Shown: piece by piece, positions 17,722-26,179 of the stretch
Numbering within the stretch: the stretch's first letter is position 1
How the letters are laid out: each line of letters opens with the position of its first letter
From: Solirubrobacteraceae bacterium
GTDB lineage: Bacteria > Actinomycetota > Thermoleophilia > Solirubrobacterales > Solirubrobacteraceae
Assembly (NCBI GenBank): GCA_017882445.1
Contig: JADGPK010000001.1
Coordinates: forward strand, 1-64,000
Reading direction: 5' to 3'
Length of the DNA stretch: 64,000 nt
Program-made: the position numbers and the translations under genes
The notes under the pieces: generated by a model
What the model saw: the letters and a program-made list of their open reading frames with translations, nothing else
Database searches by the model: none
Told to the model about the DNA's origin: nothing

Positions 17722-18258
17722 ATGGCTCGTCAGCTCTGGCTACTTCGTCACGCGGACGCCGCCCGATTGCAGGGCGGCTCCCACGGCGTGCGTGAGGACT
17801 CAGAGCGCCCGCTGACCGAGCGGGGAGTGGCCCAGGCGCGCGCGGCCGGTGTCGCGCTGGAGCGGCTGGACGCGGCTTTCGAGGCGGTGCTGTTCAGCCC
17901 CAAGCTGCGCGCGCGCCAGACCGCGGAGCTGGCCGCCGAGGGCTGGCCGGCGGATCAGCGCGGACGGCTCGCGGTCCACGCGCCGCTGGCCGGCGGCTTC
18001 GACGGCGCCCAGGCTCTCGACGTGATGGCCTCCGTCGGCGCCGACGGGCGTCTGCTCATGGTCGGGCACGAGCCCGACCTCTCGCGCGTGATCGCCGAGC
18101 TGACCGGCGCGCGCGTGGACCTCAAGAAGGGCGGTCTTGCGATCGTGCGCCTAGAGGGCGGGCACGGTGAGCTCACCGTTCTCATGCGACCGCGCGAGCT
18201 CGCCCTCATCGCCGACCCGACCCTGCGGGTCGTGTGCCCCCCACCCGACGGGGATTGA
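17722..18258 (+). CDS. SixA-like histidine phosphatase
   Basis: 178 residues of the histidine phosphatase (phosphoglycerate mutase-like) superfamily. The catalytic RHAD motif is at residues 9-12, the conserved LTERGVAQARAAG helix follows, and the second active-site His is in MVGHEPDLSRVI. This short form without extra domains is the SixA group, some members of which remove phosphate from histidine of HPt domains or phosphotransferase proteins. The start is 87 bp from the divergent ppk start. Its last 108 bp overlap the convergent regulator gene. Function near ppk and pho genes is not established; action on a phosphohistidine protein is inferred. Confidence 0.85.
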   Translation: MARQLWLLRHADAARLQGGSHGVREDSERPLTERGVAQARAAGVALERLDAAFEAVLFSPKLRARQTAELAAEGWPADQRGRLAVHAPLAGGFDGAQALDVMASVGADGRLLMVGHEPDLSRVIAELTGARVDLKKGGLAIVRLEGGHGELTVLMRPRELALIADPTLRVVCPPPDGD

Positions 18259-19053
18259 CGAGGGCACGTCGTTCGGGTCCACAACCTCGAGCGATTCCGC
18301 CGCAAAGCGGTAGCCGATGCCGAAGTGGGTGTGGATGTAGCGCCAGCTTGGGGAGGCCTTCTCGAGCTTCTGGCGCAGCTTTCGCACGAACACGTCGACC
18401 GAGCGGTCGCCGCGCACCATCGTGTAGCCCCACAGACGCGAGTAGATCTCCTCGCGCTCGAGCACGCGTCCCTCGGCGCAGGCCAGCAGCTCGATCAGCT
18501 CGAACTCGCGCCTTGTCAAGTCGATGCTCTGCTCGCGCACGTAGGCCTGAAAGCGGTCGGGGCTGATCTCGACTTCGCCGGCGATGACAGGCTTGGCGTC
18601 GGTCCTGCTGACGGTGCGGCGGCGGCGGCGCACGACGCTCTGCACCCGGGCGATGACTTCCTCGGGATGGCACGGCTTGGTGATCCAGTCATCGGCTCCG
18701 AGCCGCAGCCCGCGCACACGCTGGGCCACGGTGGAGGGGCCGGTGCAGACGACTATCCCGAGCTCGGGCAGCGCCTCGCACAGCCGCTCGAGCCAATCCC
18801 ACGCCTGCGGTCCCAGCACGGCGAGGTCGACGACGAGCGCGCTCAGCCGCATCGACACGACGGCCTCGGTGGGCACGGGGCTGGCGAGCACTCGATGCTC
18901 CCAGCCGACACGGTCCAGACGCTTGCTGAGAACCTGGATGAAGCCGCTGTCGCGGTCGAGGACGGCGATCCGCAGAGAGGCTGAGGATGAGACCGTACCC
19001 TCGGGAGCCGCTGATGAGCCACCCGGAGCTTCGGCGCGCACGCTTGCCGTCAT
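18151..19053 (-). CDS. OmpR/PhoB-family response regulator
   Basis: 300 residues from ATG 19053. Residues 1-26 are a Ser/Ala-rich extension. The receiver (27-145) has phospho-acceptor Asp76 in LVVDLA, switch Thr in VVCTG and Lys in WITKPCH, but the acidic pair reads Asp33-Arg34, so metal binding may be altered. The winged helix (about 165-255) is complete, with LTRREFELIELL, RSVDVFVRKLRQKLE and IHTHFGIGYRF. A 44-residue Pro/Gly/Glu-rich tail follows, most of it encoded in the overlap with sixA. Position next to phoU-pst suggests a PhoB/PhoP role. No histidine kinase gene is adjacent. Confidence 0.85.
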   Translation of the reverse strand: MTASVRAEAPGGSSAAPEGTVSSSASLRIAVLDRDSGFIQVLSKRLDRVGWEHRVLASPVPTEAVVSMRLSALVVDLAVLGPQAWDWLERLCEALPELGIVVCTGPSTVAQRVRGLRLGADDWITKPCHPEEVIARVQSVVRRRRRTVSRTDAKPVIAGEVEISPDRFQAYVREQSIDLTRREFELIELLACAEGRVLEREEIYSRLWGYTMVRGDRSVDVFVRKLRQKLEKASPSWRYIHTHFGIGYRFAAESLEVVDPNDVPSSIPVGWGAHDPQGRVGDEGELARSHENGELTVPAL

Positions 19054-19193
19054 CGAGGCGGAGTGTAGGCGATCGACTGGTCGTGCTGGTTCTGCGCAAG
19101 GGAACACAACAGGATGTTCACAGGGGGATTGCGCTATTTGCGGGGTCCGTCCAAGCCACCCCGTGGGAGTCTCCGCGGGAGCCCGCGGAGAGG

Positions 19194-19976
19194 TCAGCCT
19201 GGTGGAACCCCGGGCTGCCGTGAGGAGTCGGAGAACTCGCGGAACAAGCCGGTCACCACGAAGGCCACCTGCTCGCCGATGTCGACGGCGTTGTCGCCCA
19301 CCCGCTCGAGCGCTCGGGCCACGAGGGTCATGTGCATCGCCCACTCGCGCGTATCCGGATCGTCGCCGATTTCGATCGCCAGACGGAAGATCTCGCGATT
19401 GAGACGGTTGATTTCGCGATCCTGGCGCACGAGGTCCTCGGCCAGCCCGATATCGCGACCTGAGAACGCGGCCTTGGCCTGGACGACCTCCGAGCGCGCG
19501 AACGCGCCCATTCTGCCGAGCGCCTCGAGCAGGTCTCCGTGCACCGGCGGCTCGTGGCCGGACAGCGGGATCATCTTTGCGATGTTCACGCACTGGTCGC
19601 CCATCCGCTCGATGTGCTTGATGGTGTGCAGCAGGGCCGCGACGAGCCGGAGGTCCCCGGCGACCGGAGCCTGCAGCGCGAGCAGCGAGAGGATGCCCTG
19701 GTGGACCTCCAGATAGCGGCCATCCACGCGGTCGTCGTCCGCGATCACCATCTCCGCGAGCTCCACATCCTGGTGGCGGAGCGCCTCGAGCACGCGGTCG
19801 AGCTGCTCGACGATCAGCTCGAGGCCGCCGAGCGCGTTGGCCTCGAGCTCTTGCAGCTGGGTCTGAAAGTGCGCGCGCCCGCGGGCGCCGTCGGTTGCTC
19901 TCGGGCTCTCTCGCGGCGCCAGGGCGGGCGGGCGCGGATCCCCGCCGGCGCCGCTAGCCGAACTTTCCGGTGACAT
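19194..19976 (-). CDS. phoU: Phosphate signalling protein PhoU
   Basis: 260 residues. An unusual 35-residue Pro/Arg-rich N-terminus precedes the normal start region [20 protein letters not shown]. Two PhoU three-helix repeats follow, each with the metal-binding E/DxxxD pattern: VIADDDRVD with [15 protein letters not shown] in the first, and DREINRL with [15 protein letters not shown] in the second. PhoU links Pst transporter activity to control of the PhoR/PhoB pair and limits phosphate uptake. The gene start overlaps the pstB end by 23 bp, so translation is coupled; a shorter start inside the Pro-rich part is possible. Confidence 0.93.
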   Translation of the reverse strand: MSPESSASGAGGDPRPPALAPRESPRATDGARGRAHFQTQLQELEANALGGLELIVEQLDRVLEALRHQDVELAEMVIADDDRVDGRYLEVHQGILSLLALQAPVAGDLRLVAALLHTIKHIERMGDQCVNIAKMIPLSGHEPPVHGDLLEALGRMGAFARSEVVQAKAAFSGRDIGLAEDLVRQDREINRLNREIFRLAIEIGDDPDTREWAMHMTLVARALERVGDNAVDIGEQVAFVVTGLFREFSDSSRQPGVPPG

Positions 19977-20871
19977 ATTCCTCGGTTCGCAGATCGGCTG
20001 GGTTGGTGAAGATCTCCTGAGTCGGACCGACCTCGATCAGCCTGCCGTCGAGCATGAAGGCGGTGCGGTCGGCGACACGAGCGGCCTGCTGCATGTTGTG
20101 GGTGACGATGACGATCGTGATCCGGGTCTTCAGATCGGCGATCAGCTCCTCGATCTTCAGCGTGGCGATCGGATCGAGTGCCGAGCAGGGCTCATCCATC
20201 AGGATCACCTCGGGATCGACGGCGAGCGAGCGAGCGATGCACAGCCGCTGCTGCTGGCCGCCTGAGAGTCCTGCCCCCGGCTTCCCGAGCCGGTCGGACA
20301 CCTCCCCCCACAGTCCCGCGCTGCGCAGTGCGGCCTCGACCTTGGGACGAAGGTCACCGTTTCGCCGAGCGGTCAGGCGCAGCCCCGCGGCTACGTTGTC
20401 GAAGATCGACATCGTTGGAAAGGGGTTCGGCCTCTGGAAGACCATGCCGATCGCTCGGCGAACCGCCACGACGTCCACCGATGGGCCGTAGACGTCGAGA
20501 TCGTCGAGCATCACCCTGCCCTCCGCGCGCGCGTTGGGGATCTCCTCGTGCATGCGGTTGATGCAGCGGATCAACGTCGACTTGCCGCAGCCCGACGGGC
20601 CGATGATCGCCGTGACCTCGTTGGGACGGAATTCGAGGTCCACGCCCCTGAGCTGCTCCGCGTCTCCGTAGAAGGCGCGCAGCTGCTCGAGGCGCACACT
20701 CAGCCCGGGCCGATTCTCGACTGCGGCGTCGCCGCCTGACGCCGATCCGGGCCGGGCTCCCGCAGGCGGCTCGGGAGCCGGGGCGGGCGAGCGCCAGTCG
20801 TGGCGGCCGAGCCTGGGGTGGCCCTCGGAGCTCACATCAGCCACCCTTGCGCTCGATCGGGTGGGTGTCAT
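19954..20871 (-). CDS. pstB: Phosphate ABC transporter ATP-binding protein
   Basis: 305 residues from ATG 20871, with AAGGAG 10 bp upstream. Walker [10 protein letters not shown], the PstB-typical [10 protein letters not shown] segment, Q-loop [13 protein letters not shown], signature LSGGQQQR and Walker [14 protein letters not shown] are all intact. The first 55 residues are a Pro/Gly/Ser-rich extension that is not part of the ABC domain; the usual PstB is about 255 residues. It supplies ATP hydrolysis for high-affinity phosphate import. The start overlaps the pstA stop by 4 bp. Confidence 0.96.
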   Translation of the reverse strand: MTPTRSSARVADVSSEGHPRLGRHDWRSPAPAPEPPAGARPGSASGGDAAVENRPGLSVRLEQLRAFYGDAEQLRGVDLEFRPNEVTAIIGPSGCGKSTLIRCINRMHEEIPNARAEGRVMLDDLDVYGPSVDVVAVRRAIGMVFQRPNPFPTMSIFDNVAAGLRLTARRNGDLRPKVEAALRSAGLWGEVSDRLGKPGAGLSGGQQQRLCIARSLAVDPEVILMDEPCSALDPIATLKIEELIADLKTRITIVIVTHNMQQAARVADRTAFMLDGRLIEVGPTQEIFTNPADLRTEEYVTGKFG

Positions 20872-21764
20872 GCAAGGCGACTCCTTCGCGAGACGAGGCG
20901 GGCGATGAGGTTCACGATCAGGATCATGACGACCAGCGTGAGCGCAGCTCCCCACGCCCTGTGTTCCACAGCGGTGGTCGGAGACGTCACGTCGCTGTAG
21001 ATTTGCACGGGCAGCGAGTTCATGAACTGGCCAAGGTTGGAGCTGGTCTTCAGCGTAGCTCCCGCGGTGAACAGCAACGGCGCGGTCTCCCCGGCGGCGC
21101 GGGCGATCGCGAGTAGAACACCCGTCACCATGCCCGCAAGCGCCGTGGGCAGCACCACGCTTGAGATCATCCGCCAGCGCGGAGCGCCGAGCGCGAGCGC
21201 AGACTCGCGCAGAGCCGCGGGGACGAGCACCAGGACCACCTCGGCCGAGCGGATCACCACCGGCAGCATCAGCAGCGCCAGCGCGAACGCGCCCTTGTAG
21301 CCGGCATAGGTGCTGCCCGTGCCCACGATCAGGACGATGTAGATGAACAGGCCGAACACGATCGAGGGGACGCCGGTGAGCACGTCGACGAAGAAGCGCA
21401 CCGTGTGCGCGAACCTGCTGGCCCTGCCGTACTCGACCAGCCAGACCGCGACGCCGATCCCGATCGGGATGGAGATCGCCGACGCGAGCGCGACGATCTC
21501 GAGCGTGCCGAGGATGGCGCTCTTGATCCCGCCGATGCTCGAGCTCTTGAAGAACGTGTTGCCCGTCGGGTCGGTCGTGAAGAGGCTCGAGCTCCACGAG
21601 CCCAGACCCCTGTGCAGCAGGTAGTAGATGATCAGGACGAGGGGAACGAGTGCGATCAGGGTCGCCGACAGGATCGTCCCACGGGCGATCCTGTCGCGGC
21701 GTCTGCGCGCCGAGCTGACGGCGAAGCGAGCGAGCGGATCGGTCGTGGCTCCGCGCGCGCTCAC
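20868..21764 (-). CDS. pstA: Phosphate ABC transporter permease PstA
   Basis: 298 residues from GTG 21764, whose start overlaps the pstC stop as GTGA. Six transmembrane helices are predicted, and the inner-membrane loop [23 protein letters not shown] is the EAA-type contact to PstB. The periplasmic segment after TM1 carries the PstA-like [16 protein letters not shown]. It forms the translocation pore with PstC for phosphate uptake. The preceding frame is open for a long way upstream but shows no homology there. Confidence 0.95.
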   Translation of the reverse strand: MSARGATTDPLARFAVSSARRRRDRIARGTILSATLIALVPLVLIIYYLLHRGLGSWSSSLFTTDPTGNTFFKSSSIGGIKSAILGTLEIVALASAISIPIGIGVAVWLVEYGRASRFAHTVRFFVDVLTGVPSIVFGLFIYIVLIVGTGSTYAGYKGAFALALLMLPVVIRSAEVVLVLVPAALRESALALGAPRWRMISSVVLPTALAGMVTGVLLAIARAAGETAPLLFTAGATLKTSSNLGQFMNSLPVQIYSDVTSPTTAVEHRAWGAALTLVVMILIVNLIARLVSRRSRLA

Positions 21765-22771
21765 GCGCCGGCCGCCGTGTCGGTGAGGAGAGTCGCCGCG
21801 GCGAGCGGCGACTGCGTTGGGCGGGCGGACCTCGCGACGAGCATGCGCGCCACGCCGTTGACGAGCAGTGTCAGCACGAACAGGACCAGGCCGGCGGCGA
21901 ACAGGGCCGAGCGATGCAGCCCCTGCGCCTCGCCGAACTCGTTGGCGATCACCGCCGCGAGGCTGTATCCCTGGCCGAACAGGTGCCTGCCCAACTGGGG
22001 TGCGTCGCCGATCAGGATCGTGACCGCGATGGTCTCGCCGATCGCGCGTCCCAGGCCGAGCATCGCACCGCCGACGATGCCCGAGCGGCAATAGGGCAGC
22101 ACTGCGGTGCGGATCATCTCCCAGCGCGTCGCCCCCAACCCGAGCGCCGCCTCCTTCTGGTCGCTCGGCACGGTGCTCATCACCTCGCGGCTGATCGCGC
22201 TGACGATCGGCAGGATCATGATCGCAAGTATCAGCCCGGTGATGAAGTAGTTGGGAATGGTCACCAGGCCCCCGCCGATGAACGGGACGAAGGACAGCCG
22301 GTCGGCCAGCCACTGCTCTGCCCCCTGCAGTTTGGGAGCCAGGAAGAAGATGCCCCACAGGCCGTAGACGACGGACGGGACGGCGGCGAGCAGCTCGACC
22401 AGCACGGTCAGGGGGGTGCGCAGGCGCAGCGGGCACAGCTCGGTCGCGTAGATGGCGCCGGCGACCGCGACGGGAACGCCGATCAGCAGCGCCAGTGCCG
22501 AGGTGACGAGCGTACCGACCAGCAGCGGCAGAGCGCCGAACCGTTCGGCGCTCACGTTCCAGCCGTTGCCGAATGTGAACCCGAACAGGCCCGCCTTGGA
22601 GAACGCGGGGCCGGCCTCGCCGACCAGCCGGACGAAGAAGTAGACGATCAGGGCGAGGATGAGCGCCGCCAGCGCGGTCAGCCCGTACTTCAGCACCCGA
22701 TCGGGTAGTCGTGCCAGTGGTGAGCGCTCGAGGGTCGAGCGCTCACCACTGGGAATCGAAGCGGCCTCCAC
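21761..22771 (-). CDS. pstC: Phosphate ABC transporter permease PstC
   Basis: 336 residues from GTG 22771, with AAGGGG 4 bp upstream. Six transmembrane helices are expected. The EAA loop is [21 protein letters not shown], and [16 protein letters not shown] is a conserved PstC block. Codons 7-19 are encoded by a perfect hairpin described separately. A GTG at codon 27, just before TM1, would be an alternative start that leaves the hairpin untranslated, but it has no ribosome-binding site. It partners PstA in the phosphate channel; 39 bp separate it from pstS. Confidence 0.94.
   Translation of the reverse strand: MEAASIPSGERSTLERSPLARLPDRVLKYGLTALAALILALIVYFFVRLVGEAGPAFSKAGLFGFTFGNGWNVSAERFGALPLLVGTLVTSALALLIGVPVAVAGAIYATELCPLRLRTPLTVLVELLAAVPSVVYGLWGIFFLAPKLQGAEQWLADRLSFVPFIGGGLVTIPNYFITGLILAIMILPIVSAISREVMSTVPSDQKEAALGLGATRWEMIRTAVLPYCRSGIVGGAMLGLGRAIGETIAVTILIGDAPQLGRHLFGQGYSLAAVIANEFGEAQGLHRSALFAAGLVLFVLTLLVNGVARMLVARSARPTQSPLAAATLLTDTAAGA
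22714..22752 (-). repeat. Perfect 18-bp-arm hairpin at the pstC start
   Basis: The arms 22714-22731 and 22735-22752 are exact reverse complements with a 3-base loop. The left arm begins CCAGTGGTGAGCGCTCGA. It lies in the pst transcript downstream of pstS, inside the first codons of pstC. No T-rich tract follows on the transcribed strand, so it is not a classic intrinsic terminator. It could protect the pstS message 3' end, or damp translation of pstC and the genes after it. Function is inferred. Confidence 0.85.
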
Positions 22772-22810
22772 GGCCCCTTGTCTATCGAATCTGAGCCCGT
22801 GTCGTCGCGA

Positions 22811-23920
22811 TCAGCCGCCGAGCGAGGCGCCGTTGCACTGAAGGCCGGCGACCGCCTGCTTGGATTTGGCCAGGATCGCGGCCGGCAGCGCGGCATAGTC
22901 GGCCTGGGAGAGGATCGCCTGTCCCTGCCCGAGCCCGTAGTCGAGGAACTTGACGACGCCCTTGGCGGCCCCTTCGCCGCCGGGGATCCCTACCTTGCAG
23001 AGGTCCTTGCTGACGATGATGAACGTCTGCGACGTGATGGGGTAGCTCATGGCCCCGCCGGGGTTCTTGATCTTGATAGCGAGGTTGGTCGGGACGGTCA
23101 CGCTCTGGGCCGCCGCGCTGGCCGAAGCGAGCGTCGGGGCGACGAACTGTCCCGCCTTGTTCTTCACCGCCGCGTAGGTGAAGTTGTGCTGCAGGGCGTA
23201 GGCCTGCTCGACGTAGCCGACCGCTCCGGCCGTCTGCTGGACGGCGCCGGCCACTCCGGCGTTGCCCTTTGCGCCCGTACCGGTCGGCCACTGCACGTCC
23301 TTGCCTTCGCCGACCTTGCTCTTGAATTCGGCGTCCACCGCGGCCAGGAAGCCGGTGAAGCCGGCGGTCGTGCCCGATGAGTCCGAACGGTGGATGACGG
23401 TGATCGCGGTGGCGGGGAGGCTGACGCCGGGGTTCAGCGCCTTGATCTCGGCGTCGTTCCAGGTCTTGACCTTGCCGAGGTAGATGTCGGCGATCGTCTT
23501 GCCGTCGAGCTTGAGGCCCGTCTTGACGCCCGGCAGGCTGTAGGAGACGGTGATCGCGCCCAGGAACATGGGGATCTGCACGGCGGGGCTGCCGTTCTTG
23601 GCGATCGCCTGTTCGTCGGCCGGCTTCAGCGGCGGGTCGCTGGCGCCGAAGTCGACGGTCTTGCTCTCGAACTCGGTGATGCCGGCGCCCGAGCCGACGG
23701 ACTGGTAGTTGACGGTCAGGCCGGACTGCGCCGAGGCCCACTGCTCGTAGACGGGGGCCGCGAACGTGGAGCCCGCCCCGGAGATCGTCGCCGCTCCGCC
23801 GCCCGAGGCGGACGTGGTGGCGCTGCTCGAGCTGCTGGAGGAACTGGAGCTTCCGCATGCGGCGAGGCCCAATGCGAGCACAGCGCAACCTGCGAGTCCG
23901 GCCATCTTGTTCTTGGTCAC
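22811..23920 (-). CDS. pstS: Phosphate-binding lipoprotein PstS
   Basis: 369 residues from GTG 23920, chosen because GGAGAA lies 6 bp upstream. A short signal peptide ends in the lipobox Leu19-Ala-Ala-Cys22, then comes a Ser-rich tether of about ten residues. The binding-protein core starts at TISGAGSTFAAPVYEQW, has the phosphate-contact block DFGASDPPL, and HRSDSSGTTAGFTGFL for the second lobe. As a lipoprotein it captures phosphate outside the membrane for PstCAB. It is the first gene of pstS-C-A-B-phoU and lies behind a PHO-box-like repeat at 24021-24043. Confidence 0.96.
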   Translation of the reverse strand: MTKNKMAGLAGCAVLALGLAACGSSSSSSSSSSATTSASGGGAATISGAGSTFAAPVYEQWASAQSGLTVNYQSVGSGAGITEFESKTVDFGASDPPLKPADEQAIAKNGSPAVQIPMFLGAITVSYSLPGVKTGLKLDGKTIADIYLGKVKTWNDAEIKALNPGVSLPATAITVIHRSDSSGTTAGFTGFLAAVDAEFKSKVGEGKDVQWPTGTGAKGNAGVAGAVQQTAGAVGYVEQAYALQHNFTYAAVKNKAGQFVAPTLASASAAAQSVTVPTNLAIKIKNPGGAMSYPITSQTFIIVSKDLCKVGIPGGEGAAKGVVKFLDYGLGQGQAILSQADYAALPAAILAKSKQAVAGLQCNGASLGG

Positions 23921-24005
23921 TACTTCTCCTCTGGCTGGTTTGTCTCTGGACGGCGAATCGAGCACGCGGCTCTGCGCCGAACCGGCGTGCCAGGGGACAG
24001 TCTGT

Positions 24006-24134
24006 TCAGCCTTCGGTCCTCTCAATGTGAACATTTCGTGAAAGCTGAGGCTTGAATCGGTAGCCGAAGCCGGGGTGCGTGTGGATGAAGCGACGGTCGG
24101 GGAGCTCGGCCTCGACGCGTTGCAAACTTGTGAT
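24006..24134 (-). pseudogene. Relic of a response-regulator DNA-binding domain
   Basis: On the minus strand an open stretch between TAG (24135-24137) and TGA (24006-24008) encodes a fragment ending in the hallmark of an OmpR/PhoB winged helix: LQRVEAELPDRRFIHTH then PGFGYRFKPQ, clear between about 24048 and 24125. It matches the end of the intact regulator at 18151-19053 (IHTHFGIGYRF). The receiver and most of the DNA-binding domain are missing and there is no start. The remaining codons (24006-24047) run through the pstS PHO-box region. It is best read as the decayed 3' end of a second phoB-like gene. Confidence 0.72.
24021..24043 (-). promoter_or_regulatory. PHO-box-like direct repeat upstream of pstS
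   Basis: Two GTGAA cores (24027-24031 and 24038-24042) are exactly 11 bp apart; read toward pstS they are TTCAC-6-TTCAC. Actinobacterial PhoP boxes are direct repeats of about 11 bp with a GTTCACC core, so this fits a site for a PhoB/PhoP-type regulator. It lies about 100 bp before the pstS start, a normal activator position. Confidence 0.6.
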
Positions 24135-24160
24135 CTAGGTGTGAAAGATCCGCGAAAGAC
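24128..24160 (+). promoter_or_regulatory. Second PHO-box-like array, three 11-bp repeats
   Basis: Three consecutive 11-bp units (24128-24138, 24139-24149, 24150-24160) share a GTGA/GCGA core in the same place: TTGTGATCTAG, GTGTGAAAGAT, CCGCGAAAGAC. The array ends 36 bp before the ATG of the DUF47 gene at 24197. It is the probable regulator site for that gene and may also act on the divergent pst operon. Confidence 0.5.
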
Positions 24161-24196
24161 GCGGGCGAGGGCCGCGTGGGGCAATATTCTCGCCGG

Positions 24197-24832
24197 ATGA
24201 GCCTCCTGCGCCCCGGCGTCGACAGCACCCTGATGGCTCTCGTCGAGGAGGCCGGACGCAACGTACAGCGCTGTGGCCTCTTGCTGCACGACCTGCTCGT
24301 CGAGTATCCCGAGCACGCCGCGCTCGCCCAGGACCTGAAGGTGTGCGAGCAGGAAGGCGACCGCATCACCCACGACATCATCCACCGGCTGGCCGGACGG
24401 GGGCGCGTGCGGGCTCCATTCGGCGCAGGCGACGGCTACGCCCTGGCGACGGCGCTCGACGACATCGTCGACCACGCCGAGCAGGTGGCCGCGCAGCTCG
24501 GGCTCTACGGCGTGGAGGCGCCGATGGAGCAGGCGGTCGAGTTCACCGAGGTGCTGGTCGGCGCCGGCGAGCAGATCGCGCAGGCGTTGCGCTGTCTGCG
24601 CACGGGCACGGAGCTGGGTCCGCATCTGGTGGAGATACATCGTCTCGAGAACGAGGGCGATCGCCTGCAACGCGACGGCGTGGCGTCGCTGTTCGCCGGG
24701 GGCATCGACCCGATGGTGGTCATCCGCTGGAAGGACATCTTCGAGTCGCTGGAGGCCGCCGTGGACGCCTGCGAGACGGTGGCCCACGTGCTCGAGGGCA
24801 TCACGCTCAAGCGGCGCCGGCGGGTGCGCTGA
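24197..24832 (+). CDS. PhoU-like DUF47-family protein
   Basis: 211 residues from ATG 24197. An all-alpha PhoU-type fold of the DUF47 (Pit accessory) group is indicated by KVCEQEGDRITHDIIHRL, then ALATALDDIVDHAEQVA, and the second-half mirror EIHRLENEGDRLQRDGV with IFESLEAAVDACETVAHVLE. The E/DxxxD metal-binding patterns occur in both halves. Such genes usually sit next to a Pit phosphate permease, but none is here. It diverges from the pst operon with PHO-box-like repeats between, so phosphate control is likely. Confidence 0.86.
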   Translation: MSLLRPGVDSTLMALVEEAGRNVQRCGLLLHDLLVEYPEHAALAQDLKVCEQEGDRITHDIIHRLAGRGRVRAPFGAGDGYALATALDDIVDHAEQVAAQLGLYGVEAPMEQAVEFTEVLVGAGEQIAQALRCLRTGTELGPHLVEIHRLENEGDRLQRDGVASLFAGGIDPMVVIRWKDIFESLEAAVDACETVAHVLEGITLKRRRRVR

Positions 24833-24892
24833 GGCCGAGATAGAGCGAGGACGCGGCCCGCTCCCCTTTTCGGCGCCTCCCCGGGGCGAACG

Positions 24893-25741
24893 CTACGTAC
24901 TGGGCTTCTGCGCGCGGATGATCGCTGAGGCCGCGCTTGGGTGGACGCGGTGCGTCTCGCGTATGTCGATGTTGGTGAGGCCGGCGTCCGTGAGCGCGCT
25001 CACGAATTCGCGGTGTGTGAGCGCTCCTGCGATACAGCCGGTCCACTGCTGCATATCCGCACGCGTGGCGGCATCCATGTCCTCGTCGGCGACCACGTCG
25101 GAGATCGCGAGTCGTCCGCCGGGGCGCAGGACCCGGGCGACCTCACGTAGGACCCTCGGCTTGTCGCCCGACAGGTTGAGCACGCAGTTGGATATCACGA
25201 CATCGACGCTCGCATCTCCCAGCGGGATCGCCTCGATGTAGCCCTTGTGGAACTCGACGTTCTCCACGCCGGCCTTCTGCGCGTTCTCGCGCGCCAGGTC
25301 GAGCATCTCGTCGGTCATGTCCAGGCCGTGGGCTTTGCCGCTCGGGCCGACACGCCGGGCGGAGAGCAGGACGTCGATGCCGCCCCCGGACCCGAGGTCG
25401 AGGACCGTCTCACCCTCGCGGAGTTCGGCTACGGCAGTCGGATTGCCGCAGCCGAGGGAGGCGAGGCTCGCCGTATCGGGCAGCTGTTCGTGGTCGCTGA
25501 GCGCATACAGCGCTGCCCCGAACACCTCATCGCCACCGTCGAACGTCTCGCTCGGGCCGCAGCAGCCCGAGCCGGGATCGCTCGCTGTGACGCGGGTGGC
25601 GGCGGCGGCGTAGCGCTCGCGCACCCGCTCGCGCACAGCTGTGGCGTCCGGCGCCGTCGCAACGGCGTCCCCAGGGCAGCCACAGCCGGATGCGGCGTGC
25701 TGCTCTGGAGCGCAACAGGGAGCTTCGGTCAACTCAGCCAT
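24893..25741 (-). CDS. arsM: Arsenite methyltransferase
   Basis: 282 residues with a class I SAM-binding core ([13 protein letters not shown]). Cys98 (SLGCGNP), Cys186 (SNCVLNL) and Cys236 (TGCIAGA) correspond to the three conserved cysteines that bind As(III) in ArsM enzymes. Extra Cys pairs near the N-terminus (9-10, 20/22, 60-61) could help metal capture. The reaction is stepwise methylation of arsenite to mono-, di- and trimethylarsenicals, some volatile. It is co-transcribed with arsR, overlapping it by 13 bp. Confidence 0.93.
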   Translation of the reverse strand: MAELTEAPCCAPEQHAASGCGCPGDAVATAPDATAVRERVRERYAAAATRVTASDPGSGCCGPSETFDGGDEVFGAALYALSDHEQLPDTASLASLGCGNPTAVAELREGETVLDLGSGGGIDVLLSARRVGPSGKAHGLDMTDEMLDLARENAQKAGVENVEFHKGYIEAIPLGDASVDVVISNCVLNLSGDKPRVLREVARVLRPGGRLAISDVVADEDMDAATRADMQQWTGCIAGALTHREFVSALTDAGLTNIDIRETHRVHPSAASAIIRAQKPST

Positions 25742-26082
25742 GCGGATAGCTCCTTTAGTGCGTCGGGGATGACGTAGTAGTAGGCCCAGAGCCCCTTGCG
25801 CTCGGAATCTACGATTCCGGCGTCGCGGAGCTTCTTCAGATGGTGGGAGAGCGTGGGCTGGGAGACCTCGAACAGCGGCACCAGCTCGCAGACGCAGACC
25901 TTGCCTGCGTGCTTGCGCAGAACGTCAACGAGCTGCAGGCGGACGGGATCGCCGAGGGCCTTTGCGACCTCGGCCAACCGCAGCGCGTCCTCGCGTGCCA
26001 CGTCGGGATAGACGACCGGCTCGCAACAGCGCTCTCCGGTGCGCCGCTTCTGCTTGGGGGTCAGCGCCAGATCGATAGCCAT
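25729..26082 (-). CDS. arsR: ArsR-family arsenic-responsive repressor
   Basis: 117 residues of winged-helix ArsR/SmtB type. The recognition helix is SQPTLSHHLKKLRDAGIV. The motif KVCVCEL (Cys63, Cys65) is the As(III)-binding CVC box in the alpha-3 helix, and Cys19-Cys20 near the N-terminus could provide the third ligand. It should repress its own operon (arsR-arsM), and possibly the divergent arsJ, until arsenite binds. The predicted promoter places the transcription start at or within a base of the ATG, i.e. a leaderless mRNA. Confidence 0.94.
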   Translation of the reverse strand: MAIDLALTPKQKRRTGERCCEPVVYPDVAREDALRLAEVAKALGDPVRLQLVDVLRKHAGKVCVCELVPLFEVSQPTLSHHLKKLRDAGIVDSERKGLWAYYYVIPDALKELSAWLS

Positions 26083-26089
26083 CTATATA

Positions 26090-26118
26090 CATATATCAAT
26101 AACAATCACACTTGTCAA
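26090..26118 (-). promoter_or_regulatory. Sigma-70-type arsR promoter in AT-rich operator region
   Basis: Minus-strand -35 TTGACA (26113-26118), exactly 17 bp spacer and -10 TATATG (26090-26095). Only 7 bp separate the -10 from the arsR ATG. The 45 bp around it are strikingly AT-rich for this genome and contain the near-palindrome TATATACATATATCA, plausible as the ArsR operator overlapping the -10. The remaining bases up to the arsJ start at 26180 show no second clear promoter. Confidence 0.75.
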
Positions 26119-26179
26119 TGTAATACGATCTGCGCCGTGTACGGAGACGAGGGAGCCGCGGTCTCCCCGAGGGCTGGGA

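Noticed and set aside
22714-22752. Intrinsic terminator after pstS
   Set aside because: Strong stem but no T-rich tract on the transcribed strand, and it lies inside the pstC coding start.
26039-26179. N-terminal extension of ArsJ back to an ATG at 26039
   Set aside because: It would run antisense through the arsR start and operator and adds residues unlike the family; TTG 26180 has a ribosome site.
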